64,000 nucleotides of DNA from Algoriphagus sediminis (GCF_030403435.1 NZ_JAUEPH010000003.1:248001-312000), one strand, 5' to 3'; positions 24,817 to 34,729 are shown, counted from the first letter of the stretch. The notes: generated by a model not told the origin, from the sequence alone. Numbers and translations are program-made.

Positions 24817-25224
24817 ATGAAAAAAATACTTTTGACACTTGGACTATTTTGTGCGATCGCGGGTTTTGCGATGGCTCAGGAACAAAAAAGAGAGAAGCCT
24901 ACTGCAGAGCAGAGAGCAGAACGAGCTACTGAAAGAATGGCTGAAGAATTGAAATTAAGTGAGGAGCAGAAAGCTCAGATTCTCGAAATCAATTTGCAAT
25001 CTGCAAAAGAAAGAGAGGATGAGAGAAAGGCCTCAGAGGAAATTCGAGAAGAAATGCGTAAATCTCGCGAGGCAATGAGAGAGAAAATGAAGGCAAATGA
25101 GGAGAAAATCAAAGCCGTTTTAACCGAGGAGCAAGCCGCTCAGTGGGAAGAAGCCAAAAAAGAACGTCGAAATAATCAACAAAGACGAAGGTCACGAGGC
25201 CCAAGAGGAGGAAGAACGAAATAA
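24817..25224 (+). CDS. Small secreted Spy/CpxP-like helical protein
   Basis: 135 residues: signal peptide (residues 1-20, ending GFAMAQ), then a highly charged single helical domain rich in Glu, Arg and Lys with the pattern 'RMAEELKLSEEQKAQILEINLQ' and 'LTEEQAAQWEEAKKERR', resembling the LTxxQ repeats of Spy/CpxP-like periplasmic chaperones and the DUF4890 proteins of Bacteroidota. The C-terminal tail is basic (QRRRSRGPRGGR). It is probably a periplasmic stress or chaperone protein, but this is by resemblance only. A 7+7 inverted repeat lies in its leader (24759-24795). Confidence 0.78.
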   Translation: MKKILLTLGLFCAIAGFAMAQEQKREKPTAEQRAERATERMAEELKLSEEQKAQILEINLQSAKEREDERKASEEIREEMRKSREAMREKMKANEEKIKAVLTEEQAAQWEEAKKERRNNQQRRRSRGPRGGRTK

Positions 25225-25227
25225 AAA

Positions 25228-25257
25228 AAGCCCCGATAAAAATCGGGGCTTTTTTTT
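25228..25257. terminator. Bidirectional intrinsic terminator
   Basis: AAGCCCCGAT (25228-25237) pairs with ATCGGGGCTT (25242-25251), A run before and T run after. It serves the Spy-like gene and the convergent gltD. Confidence 0.92.
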
Positions 25258-25258
25258 A

Positions 25259-26737
25259 TTAATCAAGTGATTCAAATTCATCCAAAACGTGGAAGAAAGA
25301 CTCATCCTTTTTAGGAAGATCGGCTTGTCCTCCTAGGTATTCGTTCACAGCCACTGCGGCTTCCCTACCCTCTGATATGGCCCAAACAACCAATGACTGG
25401 CCTCGTCTCATATCTCCGGCTAGGAAGACTTTAGGAGCGCTACTTTTATACCCTTTTGATTTCGGAAGTGTATTTTCCATTCGTTTCACCCCGAAGGCCT
25501 CTAATAGTCCGTTTTGACTTGGTCCAAGGTAACCTATCGCAAGGAAAGCCAGGTCGCAGGGGATAGTCCTTTGGGTTCCCGGAAGCTCCTCGAAGGTCAT
25601 TTTTCCATCTACTGATTTCCACTCTATATCTGCCAATGAAAGACCAGTTACTTCTCCCTTATCGTTTCCAATAAACTCCTTGGTCAGGATGGAAAACATC
25701 CTGTCAGCACCTTCCTCATGCGAACTGGATGTCTTCAGAGTCATAGGCCATTCTGGCCATGGATTCTCATCCGTTCTTTGCTTGGGAGGCTTGGGTAATA
25801 ATTCTAATTGAGTAATACTTTTTGCACCATGACGATTAGAGGTTCCGATACAGTCGCTTCCTGTGTCCCCTCCACCGATTACAATTACATGTTTATCCTT
25901 TGCAGAGATAGGGTTTTCATCGATTTCCCCAGCGATTACCTGATTTTGCTTACCAAGGAAGTCCATCGCAAAATGTACTCCTTTCAAATCATTACCAGGG
26001 ATATTTAATGCTCGAGGTTGGGCTGCTCCTGTGGCTAGAACTACTGCATCAAAATTCGCAAGAATATTTTCAGCCTTGATATTGAAGCCTACGTCAGTTT
26101 TACATGAAAAAATGACTCCTTCTTCTACCATGAGCTCAATCCTTCGATCTATTACCCATTTTTCCAGCTTGAAATCAGGAATCCCATATCGTAATAAACC
26201 TCCGGGCTTGGCATCTTTTTCAAAAACAGTTACCTCATGTCCAGCCTGATTGAGCTGATCCGCAGCTGCAAGGCCTGCCGGGCCTGAGCCGATCACCGCG
26301 ACTTTTTTACCTGTTCTGCTTTCAGGGATTTTAGGAGTAATCAGACCTAACTCATAAGCCTTCTCAGCTATGGTTTTTTCAATAAGCTCGATCGCTACCG
26401 GATCTTTATTAATACCCAAAACACAACTCGCTTCGCAAGGTGCCGGGCAGATCCTACCGGTAAACTCAGGGAAATTATTGGTGCTTCGCAAAATTTCAAT
26501 CGCACCTTTCCAGTCCTTTTCATAAACAGCATCATTGAACTCAGGTATAACATTCCCCAGTGGGCATCCTGAATGACAAAAAGGAACACCACAATCCATG
26601 CATCGGGCAGCCTGATGATTCAGACTTTCCTCAGACATGGGTTGGTAAATCTCCTTGTAATCGCCCACTCTTTCAACCGGTTTTCTACTTACCGGAGTTT
26701 CTCTTTTAAATTGTAAGAATCCCTCTTTCGCTCCCAT
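25259..26737 (-). CDS. gltD: Glutamate synthase (NADPH) small subunit
   Basis: The beta subunit supplies electrons from NAD(P)H to the large subunit. 492 residues. Two N-terminal Cys clusters bind 4Fe-4S centres ('CMDCGVPFCHSGCPLGN' near residue 46 and 'CPAPCEASCVLG' near 97). An FAD loop 'VAVIGSGPAGLAAADQL' lies near 148, an NADPH loop 'VIVIGGGDTGSDCIGTSNRHGA' near 285, and 'VFLAGDMRRGQSLVVWAISEGREAA' near the end. It starts 1 nt after the gltB stop and is co-transcribed with it. Confidence 0.97.
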   Translation of the reverse strand: MGAKEGFLQFKRETPVSRKPVERVGDYKEIYQPMSEESLNHQAARCMDCGVPFCHSGCPLGNVIPEFNDAVYEKDWKGAIEILRSTNNFPEFTGRICPAPCEASCVLGINKDPVAIELIEKTIAEKAYELGLITPKIPESRTGKKVAVIGSGPAGLAAADQLNQAGHEVTVFEKDAKPGGLLRYGIPDFKLEKWVIDRRIELMVEEGVIFSCKTDVGFNIKAENILANFDAVVLATGAAQPRALNIPGNDLKGVHFAMDFLGKQNQVIAGEIDENPISAKDKHVIVIGGGDTGSDCIGTSNRHGAKSITQLELLPKPPKQRTDENPWPEWPMTLKTSSSHEEGADRMFSILTKEFIGNDKGEVTGLSLADIEWKSVDGKMTFEELPGTQRTIPCDLAFLAIGYLGPSQNGLLEAFGVKRMENTLPKSKGYKSSAPKVFLAGDMRRGQSLVVWAISEGREAAVAVNEYLGGQADLPKKDESFFHVLDEFESLD

Positions 26738-26738
26738 C

Positions 26739-29700
26739 TTACGCTAATGTTTTTGATTTTTCCAGGGCACGCTTTTTTAAAACAGCCTTATAGTCCCTCG
26801 GAATTACTTTAATAAACTCTTCTTTCTTTTCTTCCCAATTTTTAAGGAATTGATTTCCCAACTGAGAATTTGTATACTCCACATGCTTTTTAAGATATTC
26901 TTTGATAGTGATGTAGTCTTCATCTTCCAATAAATCTATATCTACAAGCTCCGGATTGATTTCGGTAATGTAATCTTTACGGATATAGGCGATTCCTCCA
27001 CTCATGCCTGCGGCAAAGTTTCTTCCGATCTCGCCCAAATTGATGATAAAGCCACCTGTCATATACTCACATCCGTGATCACCAATGCCTTCCACTACTG
27101 CCTTCACTCCTGAGTTTCTCACACAGAATCGTTCCCCTCCTTTTCCATTAATATAAGCCTCGCCTGAGGTAGCTCCATAGAATGCTACATTGCCAATTAT
27201 TATGTTTTCCTCGGCAACAAAGCGGGCATTACGGCTCGGGAAAACCACTAATTTTCCACCGGAAAGGCCTTTACCGAAGTAGTCGTTTGCCTCACCCTCC
27301 AACTCAAATTTTACACCTTTGGCCAGGAATCCACCGAAAGTCTGACCTGCTGAACCAATGAAGGTGAATTTAAGCGTATCTTCTGGAAGGCCTTGACTAC
27401 CGTATACTTTGGAAATTTCATTAGAAAGCATAGCTCCCACGGATCTGTCCGTATTTTTTATCGGGAATTTGGCCTGAACTTCATTGGCTTGCTCCAGAGC
27501 TGGAAGGGCTGCTTCAATCAGCTGTCTATCAAGTACTTTTTTCAATTCAAATTCCTGATCAATTTGCTTATGAATTCCCACATGATCAGGCACTTCCACC
27601 TTGTGAAATACAGGGCTTAGATCCACCTTATTCCATTTCCAGTGATTTAAATGACCGGTGGATTGAAGAATGTCACTCTGGCCCACCATTTCATCAATAG
27701 TTCTAAATCCAAGTGCAGCCATGATTTCACGAAGATCCTGAACCAGGAACTCAAAGTAGTTTACAACATGATCAGGATCTCCAGTAAATAGCTTTCGAAG
27801 CTCTGGGTTTTGAGTCGCTATCCCAACAGGACAGGTATTTAAATGACATTTTCTCATCATAATACAACCCTCTACCACTAGCGCTGCAGTCGAAATTCCC
27901 CATTCCTCTGCTCCGAGCAAAGTTGCAATCGCAAGATCCCTTCCGGTTCGTAATTGCCCGTCTGTTTGAAGAACTACTCTGCTTCTCAGGTTATTTTTCA
28001 CCAAGGTCTGATGAGCTTCAGAAAGGCCAAGCTCCCATGGAAGACCCGCATGTCGGATCGAACTAAGTGGGGATGCACCGGTTCCTCCATCTGCCCCGGA
28101 AATTAGAATTACATCTGACATGGCTTTGGCCACACCAGCGGCCACAGTTCCTACTCCGGCTTGAGAAACAAGTTTCACATTAATTCTTGCTGCACGATTG
28201 GCATTTTTCAGGTCATAAATAAGCTGCGCCAAATCCTCAATAGAATATATATCGTGATGCGGTGGAGGTGAAATTAATCCCACTCCAGGAGTGGAATGTC
28301 TTACTCTACCGATCCACTCATCCACCTTGTGTCCAGGAAGCTGACCTCCTTCTCCTGGCTTTGCCCCTTGGGCCATTTTAATCTGAATTTCATCTGCGTT
28401 GCTCAGATAGTTACTGGTCACACCGAACCTACCTGATGCCACCTGCTTTATAGCCGATCGCTCCCAGTCTCCATTTGCTTTCCTTTCGAATCGAATTTCA
28501 TCTTCTCCCCCTTCACCGGAGTTGCTCTTCGCTCCGATTCTATTCATGGCTATGGCCAAAGTGGTATGGGCTTCATGAGAAATAGACCCAAACGACATAG
28601 CACCTGTAGCAAATCTCCTCATGATTTTGCTGGATGGCTCTACCTCTTCTATAGGGATGCTGATTCGCTTTTTGAATTCAAACAGGCCACGAAGAGTCAG
28701 GGCGTCGGTACTTTGCTTGTTCACTTTGTCTGCAAATTTTCTATAAAGTGAATAATCGCCAAGTCTTGTTGATTTCTGAAGTAAATGGATGGTTTCAGGA
28801 TTGAAAAGATGCTTTTCACCTCTTCTCTTCCATTGATAAACCCCTCCTGTTTCCAGAATCGGAGCCTGAGATTTATGAGCAGCCCGGTGCCTTACCAAAA
28901 CTTCTTCGGCAAGGTCATCAAAGGAAATACCACTAATTCTTGAAATGGTGCCCTTAAAGCACCTATCGATTACTTCCGGGCCTAATCCAATGGCCTCAAA
29001 AATCTGTGCTCCCTGATAGGACTGAAGGGTACTAATTCCCATTTTGGACAAGACCTTCAGTAGCCCTTTTCCAATGGCTGTCTGGTAGTTTTTGAAAAGC
29101 TCTTTTTGGCTACCGACATTTGGAATTTTACCGTCCTGGTAGGTCTCCAAAAGTGTTTCTAAGGCTAAATAGGGGTTCACAGCGGAAGCACCATATCCAA
29201 TTGCCGTAGCAAAATGATGGGTCTCACGAATATCTCCTGATTCCAAAACCAAACCAGCCTTAGTTCTCAGTTTCTTTTTCACCAAATGGTGATGTACCGC
29301 ACCAATGGCTAACAATGAAGGAATTGGAGCCTTGGTTTCATCATTCAGACGATCTGAAATGATCAGAATGTTTTTACCATTTTGAATAGCTTCGACTGAG
29401 GCATTGCAAAGCTCGTCTAAAGCTTCCAGAAGTCGCCCAGGTTCATGGTCCGCCTTGAAATGTGCATATAGTTTTTGGGCTCTAAAGCCCAAATTATCCA
29501 TCTGCTGAACCTTTTGCAGTCCCTCATTCAGCAAAACTGGTTGGGAAATATGAATCTGCTTTGTGTGCTCAGGACTTTCATCCAGAATATTATATCCCTC
29601 TCCCAGTCTCGTGAAAAGTGACATCACCAACCTTTCCCGGATTGGGTCAATCGGGGGGTTACTTACTTGTGCAAAGAGTTGCTTAAAATAATTAGAAATG

Positions 29701-31229
29701 TGTTGACTTTGCTTTGACAGGACTGCTAATGGGGTATCTGCTCCCATCGATCCGATAGGCTCATACCCTGTTTTTGCCATGGGCTCTAAAATCAACTTGA
29801 TTTCTTCACTGGTATAACCAAAGATTTTCTGTGACTTCTTTATTCCCTCTGTTGAGTAAGGGAGGTTTAAGTCTTTAGGATCAGGAAGTAATCTTAGTTT
29901 GATACGTTGATCGCGTATCCAGTCTTCATAAGGTGATTTGCTACAAACCTCAGCTTTAATTTCTTCATCAAACCTTACCTTCCCTTTTTCTAGATCTGCC
30001 CAAACCATACGTCCGGGGCTTATTCTGCCTTTATCTACGATAGTAGCCTCACGGATCGGCAAAGCGCCAGCTTCTGAAGAAAGTATGAAGCGATTGTCTT
30101 TCGTAATGAAATATCGGAGCGGTCTCAATCCGTTTCTATCCAGGGTGGCACCCACCGAGTTGCCATCTGTGAAGAGTAAGGCAGCAGGGCCATCCCAAGG
30201 CTCCACAAGAGAGGCATGAAACTTATAAAATGCCTTTCTCTGTCTGTCCATATCACTATTGTCTTGCCAAGCTTCCGGAACCAGCATCATCATAGCATGA
30301 GGAAGTGACCTACCACTTAAGGTAAGCAACTCCACCATAGCGTCCAGATTTGCTGAATCCGAATTTTGCTTATTCGTGATGGGCAGTAGCTTGTCCATTT
30401 CATCCTCTGAAAAGTATTTACTTTTCATGAGAGTCTCTTTGGACTTCATTTTATTAAGGTTTCCTCTAATCGTATTGATCTCGCCATTATGAGAGAGGAA
30501 TCTAAAAGGCTGGGCAAGTCTCCAATTTGGGAACGTATTTGTGGAGAATCTGGAATGCACAATGGCAAAGGCCGATTCTATTTGTGGGTTTTGAAGATCC
30601 TTATAAAAGTCAAGTACCTGATCCGTTTTGAGCTGACCTTTATAAATTAAGGTTCTGCTACTTAGGCTAGCGAAATAAAATGAGCGATTTACCCCAGGAA
30701 TTTTACAATTAATCTCCGAAGTCGCATAATTTCTTAAGACGTAAAGTTTTCTCTCGAGTGCAATTCCGGTTAAGCCGTCCTTATGCCGCACAAACATCTG
30801 TTCGATATTTGGCATTACTTCCAAAGCACCTGAACCAGGAACAGTTTCATCCACCGGAACCGGTCTGTATCCTATTAATTCAAAATCCAATTCTTTAAGA
30901 ATCTTATTTAAAAGCTTTTTTGAGTTCTTAAAGAGTTGCTTGTTTTTTGGGAAAAAGGTCATTCCTACTCCATAGGTGCCTTTTTCAGGTAAATCTATAT
31001 CTGATCTAGAAGTAACTTTTTTTAGAAAATCGTGTGGAACCTGAATGAGGATACCAGCACCATCCCCTGTCTTGGGGTCACTGCCTCTTCCTCCTCGGTG
31101 CTCCATATTGCTTAGCATGAAAAGAGCATTGCTGATGGTCTCATGGGTAGGCTCTGCATTTAAGTCTACCACTGCACCAATGCCGCAGGAATCATGCTCA
31201 AAAGCAGATCGGTATAATCCCTTTTGCAT
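26739..31229 (-). CDS. gltB: Glutamate synthase large subunit
   Basis: Converts glutamine plus 2-oxoglutarate to two glutamates. Domains in order: N-terminal class II glutamine amidotransferase whose nucleophile is Cys15 (FEHDSCGIGAVVDL) after a short propeptide; central domain ('ILIISDRLNDETKAPIPSLLAIGAVHHHL'); FMN-binding synthase barrel ('GEGGEDEIRFER', 'AQGAKPGEGGQLPGHKV', 'SGADGGTGASPLSS'); a 3Fe-4S cluster 'CIMMRKCHLNTCPVG'; and the C-terminal beta-helix GXGXG domain ('GLSGGKLVVFPS', 'YGATSGEAYINGKGGERFCVRNSG'). 1496 residues is full length. It leads the gltBD pair, with a long gap upstream. Confidence 0.97.
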   Translation of the reverse strand: MQKGLYRSAFEHDSCGIGAVVDLNAEPTHETISNALFMLSNMEHRGGRGSDPKTGDGAGILIQVPHDFLKKVTSRSDIDLPEKGTYGVGMTFFPKNKQLFKNSKKLLNKILKELDFELIGYRPVPVDETVPGSGALEVMPNIEQMFVRHKDGLTGIALERKLYVLRNYATSEINCKIPGVNRSFYFASLSSRTLIYKGQLKTDQVLDFYKDLQNPQIESAFAIVHSRFSTNTFPNWRLAQPFRFLSHNGEINTIRGNLNKMKSKETLMKSKYFSEDEMDKLLPITNKQNSDSANLDAMVELLTLSGRSLPHAMMMLVPEAWQDNSDMDRQRKAFYKFHASLVEPWDGPAALLFTDGNSVGATLDRNGLRPLRYFITKDNRFILSSEAGALPIREATIVDKGRISPGRMVWADLEKGKVRFDEEIKAEVCSKSPYEDWIRDQRIKLRLLPDPKDLNLPYSTEGIKKSQKIFGYTSEEIKLILEPMAKTGYEPIGSMGADTPLAVLSKQSQHISNYFKQLFAQVSNPPIDPIRERLVMSLFTRLGEGYNILDESPEHTKQIHISQPVLLNEGLQKVQQMDNLGFRAQKLYAHFKADHEPGRLLEALDELCNASVEAIQNGKNILIISDRLNDETKAPIPSLLAIGAVHHHLVKKKLRTKAGLVLESGDIRETHHFATAIGYGASAVNPYLALETLLETYQDGKIPNVGSQKELFKNYQTAIGKGLLKVLSKMGISTLQSYQGAQIFEAIGLGPEVIDRCFKGTISRISGISFDDLAEEVLVRHRAAHKSQAPILETGGVYQWKRRGEKHLFNPETIHLLQKSTRLGDYSLYRKFADKVNKQSTDALTLRGLFEFKKRISIPIEEVEPSSKIMRRFATGAMSFGSISHEAHTTLAIAMNRIGAKSNSGEGGEDEIRFERKANGDWERSAIKQVASGRFGVTSNYLSNADEIQIKMAQGAKPGEGGQLPGHKVDEWIGRVRHSTPGVGLISPPPHHDIYSIEDLAQLIYDLKNANRAARINVKLVSQAGVGTVAAGVAKAMSDVILISGADGGTGASPLSSIRHAGLPWELGLSEAHQTLVKNNLRSRVVLQTDGQLRTGRDLAIATLLGAEEWGISTAALVVEGCIMMRKCHLNTCPVGIATQNPELRKLFTGDPDHVVNYFEFLVQDLREIMAALGFRTIDEMVGQSDILQSTGHLNHWKWNKVDLSPVFHKVEVPDHVGIHKQIDQEFELKKVLDRQLIEAALPALEQANEVQAKFPIKNTDRSVGAMLSNEISKVYGSQGLPEDTLKFTFIGSAGQTFGGFLAKGVKFELEGEANDYFGKGLSGGKLVVFPSRNARFVAEENIIIGNVAFYGATSGEAYINGKGGERFCVRNSGVKAVVEGIGDHGCEYMTGGFIINLGEIGRNFAAGMSGGIAYIRKDYITEINPELVDIDLLEDEDYITIKEYLKKHVEYTNSQLGNQFLKNWEEKKEEFIKVIPRDYKAVLKKRALEKSKTLA

Positions 31230-31612
31230 TTATTGATAGGTTTTAGATAGGTTTAGAATTTTGAAAAATACAAAAAATTTTCCGTTTGTTGAAATTTGAT
31301 CAATGATCTGATGAGTATTATGAAAAAAACAGAAGAATTCATTTATTGATTACCAAATTCATAATTTTTGGTGGGTTTCAATATTCACCAAGACTTTGGA
31401 GATTCTTCGAAAATTTTTCAAAAGAGGGTTAAAAACGGTTCCTCTTTATCAAAAAATATGGGAAATTTAGAAGGAAAGGGGTTTAGTGGATTTCTTGAAA
31501 AATAGATCTAAAAATTTCCTAAATAAGGCAAACTATTCTGTGGCTCCCTTGACTTTACTTGCTCTTTGAATTTTTGGGAAGGAGTCGTTCATTTCAAAAA
31601 GTCTTTGGATCC
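31230..31612. other. Intergenic region between gltB and gldE without a recognisable gene
   Basis: This AT-rich 383-bp gap contains the upstream region of gltB on the minus strand and follows the 3' end of gldE. I find no open frame longer than about 12 codons from an ATG on the plus strand, no strong hairpin and no tRNA-like fold. GldD, which follows GldE in flavobacteria, is not here. Confidence 0.6.
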
Positions 31613-32962
31613 TCAATCTGAGAAGGGATGATGCTCTTTGTACTGCTGGCCGAGAAGCTCCACCTTTACTTTCTTGATACGACGGGTATCGACCGCTAGA
31701 ACGGTGAACACCATATCTTCAAGTTTAATTTTGGCTCCGTGTCTTGGAAGCTTAGAATTTATTTCAAGAAGAAGGCCACCCAATGATTCACTTTCTCCTT
31801 TCACTTCATCGAAAATCTGACCATCGAGATCGAGCTTTTTACAAAAATCATTTAAAGACACTTTTCCCTCAAAAATGAAGGTATGCGGGTCTAGCTCCTT
31901 AAAGTAGATATCGTCCGTATCATCAAACTCATCATTTATCTCCCCAATAATTTCTTCAATAAGATCCTCTAAAGTCACTAAACCAGAGGTACCGCCATAT
32001 TCATCTACTACGATGGCCATGTGGACCCGTTTAAGCTGGAAATCCTTTAATAGGGAATCAACTTTTTTATTTTCTGGAACGAAGAAGCTTTTTCTGGTTA
32101 ATTCCTGCCATGCAAAATCTTCATCATTTTCGATGTAGGGGAGCAAGTCTTTGACGTAGAGAATTCCCTTTATATTATCTATTGTCTCATCAAAGACCGG
32201 AATTCGAGAGTAGCCACTTTTGTTGATTTTATCCATAAGTTCATGGAAATCCATTTCTACATCCACAGCCGTGATATCCATGCGACTTTTCATTACCTGC
32301 TTTACCGTAAGTGTTCCAAAGTTCACGATTCCCCTTAGAATTTCTCTTTCGTCTTCAGGGGTGTCTTCGGTGGTAAGTTCCAGAGCCCTATTTAATTCAT
32401 CTACCGATAATGCATAGCCTCTTTTTTCTATTCTACTTTCTATCAGATCACCCATTGACATGAGTAAATAAGAAATGGGTCTTAGAATATTTCCGAATAA
32501 GTAGATGGTTGGGGCCATAGTTTTGCTAAAACTAAGTCTGGCCCTGTTTGCATAAACCTTGGGTACAATTTCACCAAAAAATACAATGGCAAACGTCACA
32601 CCTACCGTTTGTACCAGTATTATAATCACTCCTTTGGCATCAAGGCCAAAAAGACTCCAAGACACGAATGTGGTGAGGGTCACAATGGCGATATTGATAA
32701 GGTTATTCAGGATCAGGATTGTGCTCAACAGACTTTTTGGGCTATCTACGAGGGTAAGCACTTTTTCGGCAACCCCAGATCCCTCCTCGCGAAGTTGAAT
32801 TAAGTCATCGTTTGAAAGGGAGAAAAAAGCAACCTCAGAGCCTGATACTAAGGCGGAGCAAATTAGCAAAAGAATAAAAAGGATACCGTTAAATATCAGG
32901 TAGCCTGGCGTTAATTCAGCTACTTGAGCGATTAGGTGGTAACTCGGGAAGGGGTCGTCCAT
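31613..32962 (-). CDS. gldE: GldE-like membrane protein (DUF21, CBS pair, CorC/HlyC domain)
   Basis: An integral-membrane protein related to Mg/Co exporters of the CorB/CorC group. Domains: DUF21 membrane domain with about four hydrophobic segments (about 10-195; 'ALVSGSEVAFFSLSNDDL'), two CBS motifs (about 215-330, 'MKSRMDITAVDVEMDFHELMDKINKSGYSRIPVFDE', 'RVHMAIVVDEYGGTSGLVTLEDLIEEIIGEI'), and a C-terminal transporter-associated domain (about 355-435). The neighbour order mutY-ssb-gldE matches the flavobacterial locus where GldE supports gliding and type IX secretion, which favours GldE over a generic haemolysin C protein. Start at the ATG at 32962; the upstream in-frame codon at 32989 is TTG. 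Confidence 0.85.
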   Translation of the reverse strand: MDDPFPSYHLIAQVAELTPGYLIFNGILFILLLICSALVSGSEVAFFSLSNDDLIQLREEGSGVAEKVLTLVDSPKSLLSTILILNNLINIAIVTLTTFVSWSLFGLDAKGVIIILVQTVGVTFAIVFFGEIVPKVYANRARLSFSKTMAPTIYLFGNILRPISYLLMSMGDLIESRIEKRGYALSVDELNRALELTTEDTPEDEREILRGIVNFGTLTVKQVMKSRMDITAVDVEMDFHELMDKINKSGYSRIPVFDETIDNIKGILYVKDLLPYIENDEDFAWQELTRKSFFVPENKKVDSLLKDFQLKRVHMAIVVDEYGGTSGLVTLEDLIEEIIGEINDEFDDTDDIYFKELDPHTFIFEGKVSLNDFCKKLDLDGQIFDEVKGESESLGGLLLEINSKLPRHGAKIKLEDMVFTVLAVDTRRIKKVKVELLGQQYKEHHPFSD

Positions 32963-32995
32963 GTATGATGCATGAATAATAGAATACAAAATAAC

Positions 32996-33023
32996 GAAAA
33001 ATCCCTAAAAATAGATTTAGGGA
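32996..33023 (-). terminator. Intrinsic terminator downstream of ssb
   Basis: On the minus strand, TCCCTAAA (33023-33016) pairs with TTTAGGGA (33009-33002) and is followed by TTTTT. It sits between ssb and gldE, so gldE may be partly transcribed on its own. Confidence 0.65.
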
Positions 33024-33035
33024 CATTCGCAATTT

Positions 33036-33488
33036 TTAGAAAGGTAGGTCATCATCATCCCCGCTTAAATCCGGAGCTGGAGTTGGGGCTGATTGTGGTT
33101 TTGGAACAGATGTAGGCTGCTGAGAAGAGGGAGAAGATGGGCTGCTGCCACTGTCCTGTCTACCTCCGAGCATGGTGAAACTCAAAACACGGATTCTTAC
33201 TCTACGCCGGTTTTGTCCTTGCTCATCTTGCCAGGTATCTGTTTTGATTTTTCCTTCTACGTAGATTTGCATTCCTTTTTTAAGGTATTGCTCTGCTACC
33301 TTGGCCTGGCCTCCCCAAAGTTCAAGATCATGCCATTCGGTTTGATCTACCCTGTTTCCATTTCGATCTTTATATGACTCAGTGGTCGCCAGTCTAATAT
33401 TGGCCACCACGTTATCCCCTTCTAAATATTTTACTTCAGGGTCAGCCCCTAAATTACCAAGTAAGATTACCTTGTTTACTCCTGCCAT
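33036..33488 (-). CDS. ssb: Single-stranded DNA-binding protein
   Basis: 150 residues. The OB fold covers about 1-108 ('VNKVILLGNLGADPEVKYLEGDNVVANIRLATTESYKDRNGN', 'TEWHDLELWGGQAKVAEQYLKKGMQIYVEGKIKTDTW'). A Pro/Ser/Gln-rich linker follows, then the acidic C-terminal tip DDDDLPF that recruits partner repair and replication proteins. It lies 34 nt after mutY in the same direction. Confidence 0.97.
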   Translation of the reverse strand: MAGVNKVILLGNLGADPEVKYLEGDNVVANIRLATTESYKDRNGNRVDQTEWHDLELWGGQAKVAEQYLKKGMQIYVEGKIKTDTWQDEQGQNRRRVRIRVLSFTMLGGRQDSGSSPSSPSSQQPTSVPKPQSAPTPAPDLSGDDDDLPF

Positions 33489-33522
33489 TAGTTATATTAT
33501 TTCTGTACTAATTAAAATTAAC

Positions 33523-34584
33523 TCAAATACCCTGATCCTTCAAATAATTCACGATCAACTTTGGCTTTGCTAGATAGTCAATCTTATCCTCTTCCACCAT
33601 AGCTAATTCCTGCTCTTCGCAAAGCTTTTTTAGGTGGTCCTGTGCGGAACTTTCTAAACGAATCTCTGAAAACTGAACCTTGAGTCTCTGATGTGATAGC
33701 AAATGTAAGTATTCTTTCTGCGGGGGGATAAATTCCTTCGTCTTTAGTTCTGCATATTTGTCAAGAATTGACTTGATTTCTTCAGTTGGGAAGTCATACA
33801 GGCCTGCCCAGATATCTCCAGTACTTCTTTTTTTCCAAACCCAATTCTCTCCGCACTTCAGCACCAGATAATGGATCTTTCGTTCTTTTACCTTGGTCTT
33901 TTTTATCTTGATTGGCAAAACCTGGATAAGATCATTCTTAAAGGCAAAGCAAGACCCATTTAAAGGACATGCTTCGCAGTCGGGATTTCTAGGGGTACAT
34001 TGACGTGAACCGAAATCCATCATGGCCTGGTTAAATTCACCTGGATTTTCTTTTGGGATCAGGCTATTGGCCAAGGCTTCGAATTCCTTTTTGGCTTTGC
34101 CTGTGGCAATATCAGTCTGAATTCCAAAAAAGCGAGAGAGTACTCGGAAGACATTTCCATCCACTACTGCTTTAGCTTCACCAAAAGCAAAACTCGATAT
34201 GGCAGAGGCGGTATAGGATCCCACTCCTTTTAGCTTAAGTAAATCCTTGTAATTATCCGGGAAATTCCCTCCGAGTTCGAACCAAATTTGCTTTGCGCAG
34301 AAATGAAGATTTCTTGCCCGGCTGTAGTAACCCAGTCCCTGCCAAAGTCTTAAAACTTCCTCTTCGGGTGCCATTGCTAAATCTTTGACCGTTGGATAAG
34401 CCTCGGAAAACTTATAAAAATAAGGCATTCCCTGAGCTACCCGCGTTTGCTGAAGAATGATCTCTGACAGCCAAATAATGTAGGGGTCCTGAGTATCTCT
34501 CCAAGGTAAATCTCGTGGGTTATCTCGGTACCAATTGATAATCAATTTTGAAAAAGCTTGATTATCAGGAAGTTTCTTGCTCAT
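33523..34584 (-). CDS. mutY: A/G-specific adenine DNA glycosylase
   Basis: Removes adenine mispaired with 8-oxoguanine. 353 residues. Catalytic Glu41 is in 'SEIILQQTRVAQG'. The helix-hairpin-helix is 'LKGVGSYTASAISSFAFGEAKAVVDGNVFRVLSR' with the catalytic Asp. The 4Fe-4S loop has the canonical Cys-x6-Cys-x2-Cys-x5-Cys spacing in 'CTPRNPDCEACPLNGSC'. A C-terminal NUDIX-like MutT domain ('WVWKKRSTGDIWAGLYDFP', then 'LSHQRLKVQF') recognises oxoG. Divergent from the HU gene. Confidence 0.97.
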   Translation of the reverse strand: MSKKLPDNQAFSKLIINWYRDNPRDLPWRDTQDPYIIWLSEIILQQTRVAQGMPYFYKFSEAYPTVKDLAMAPEEEVLRLWQGLGYYSRARNLHFCAKQIWFELGGNFPDNYKDLLKLKGVGSYTASAISSFAFGEAKAVVDGNVFRVLSRFFGIQTDIATGKAKKEFEALANSLIPKENPGEFNQAMMDFGSRQCTPRNPDCEACPLNGSCFAFKNDLIQVLPIKIKKTKVKERKIHYLVLKCGENWVWKKRSTGDIWAGLYDFPTEEIKSILDKYAELKTKEFIPPQKEYLHLLSHQRLKVQFSEIRLESSAQDHLKKLCEEQELAMVEEDKIDYLAKPKLIVNYLKDQGI

Positions 34585-34629
34585 CTATTTTCATTCAATC
34601 TCCTACAAATCAAGGTAATTTTTCTTGAT

Positions 34630-34663
34630 TTGTTTTTTAATTGCACAGGTTCTCGTACATTTG
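34630..34663 (+). promoter_or_regulatory. Candidate promoter for the HU gene
   Basis: TTG at 34630-34632, 23 nt, then TACATTTG at 34656-34663, a perfect TAnnTTTG, followed by CAG. This leaves a leader of about 60 nt before the GTG start. Confidence 0.5.
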
Positions 34664-34729
34664 CAGTCCCAAAAACACTTGGTTAATAGGTTGTTAAGCT
34701 TATTTAATAAATTCTAAATATACATTACA

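Noticed and set aside
31613-32962. Annotation as haemolysin C or Mg/Co exporter
   Set aside because: The domain layout is shared, but the mutY-ssb neighbourhood favours GldE; a transport role is not excluded.
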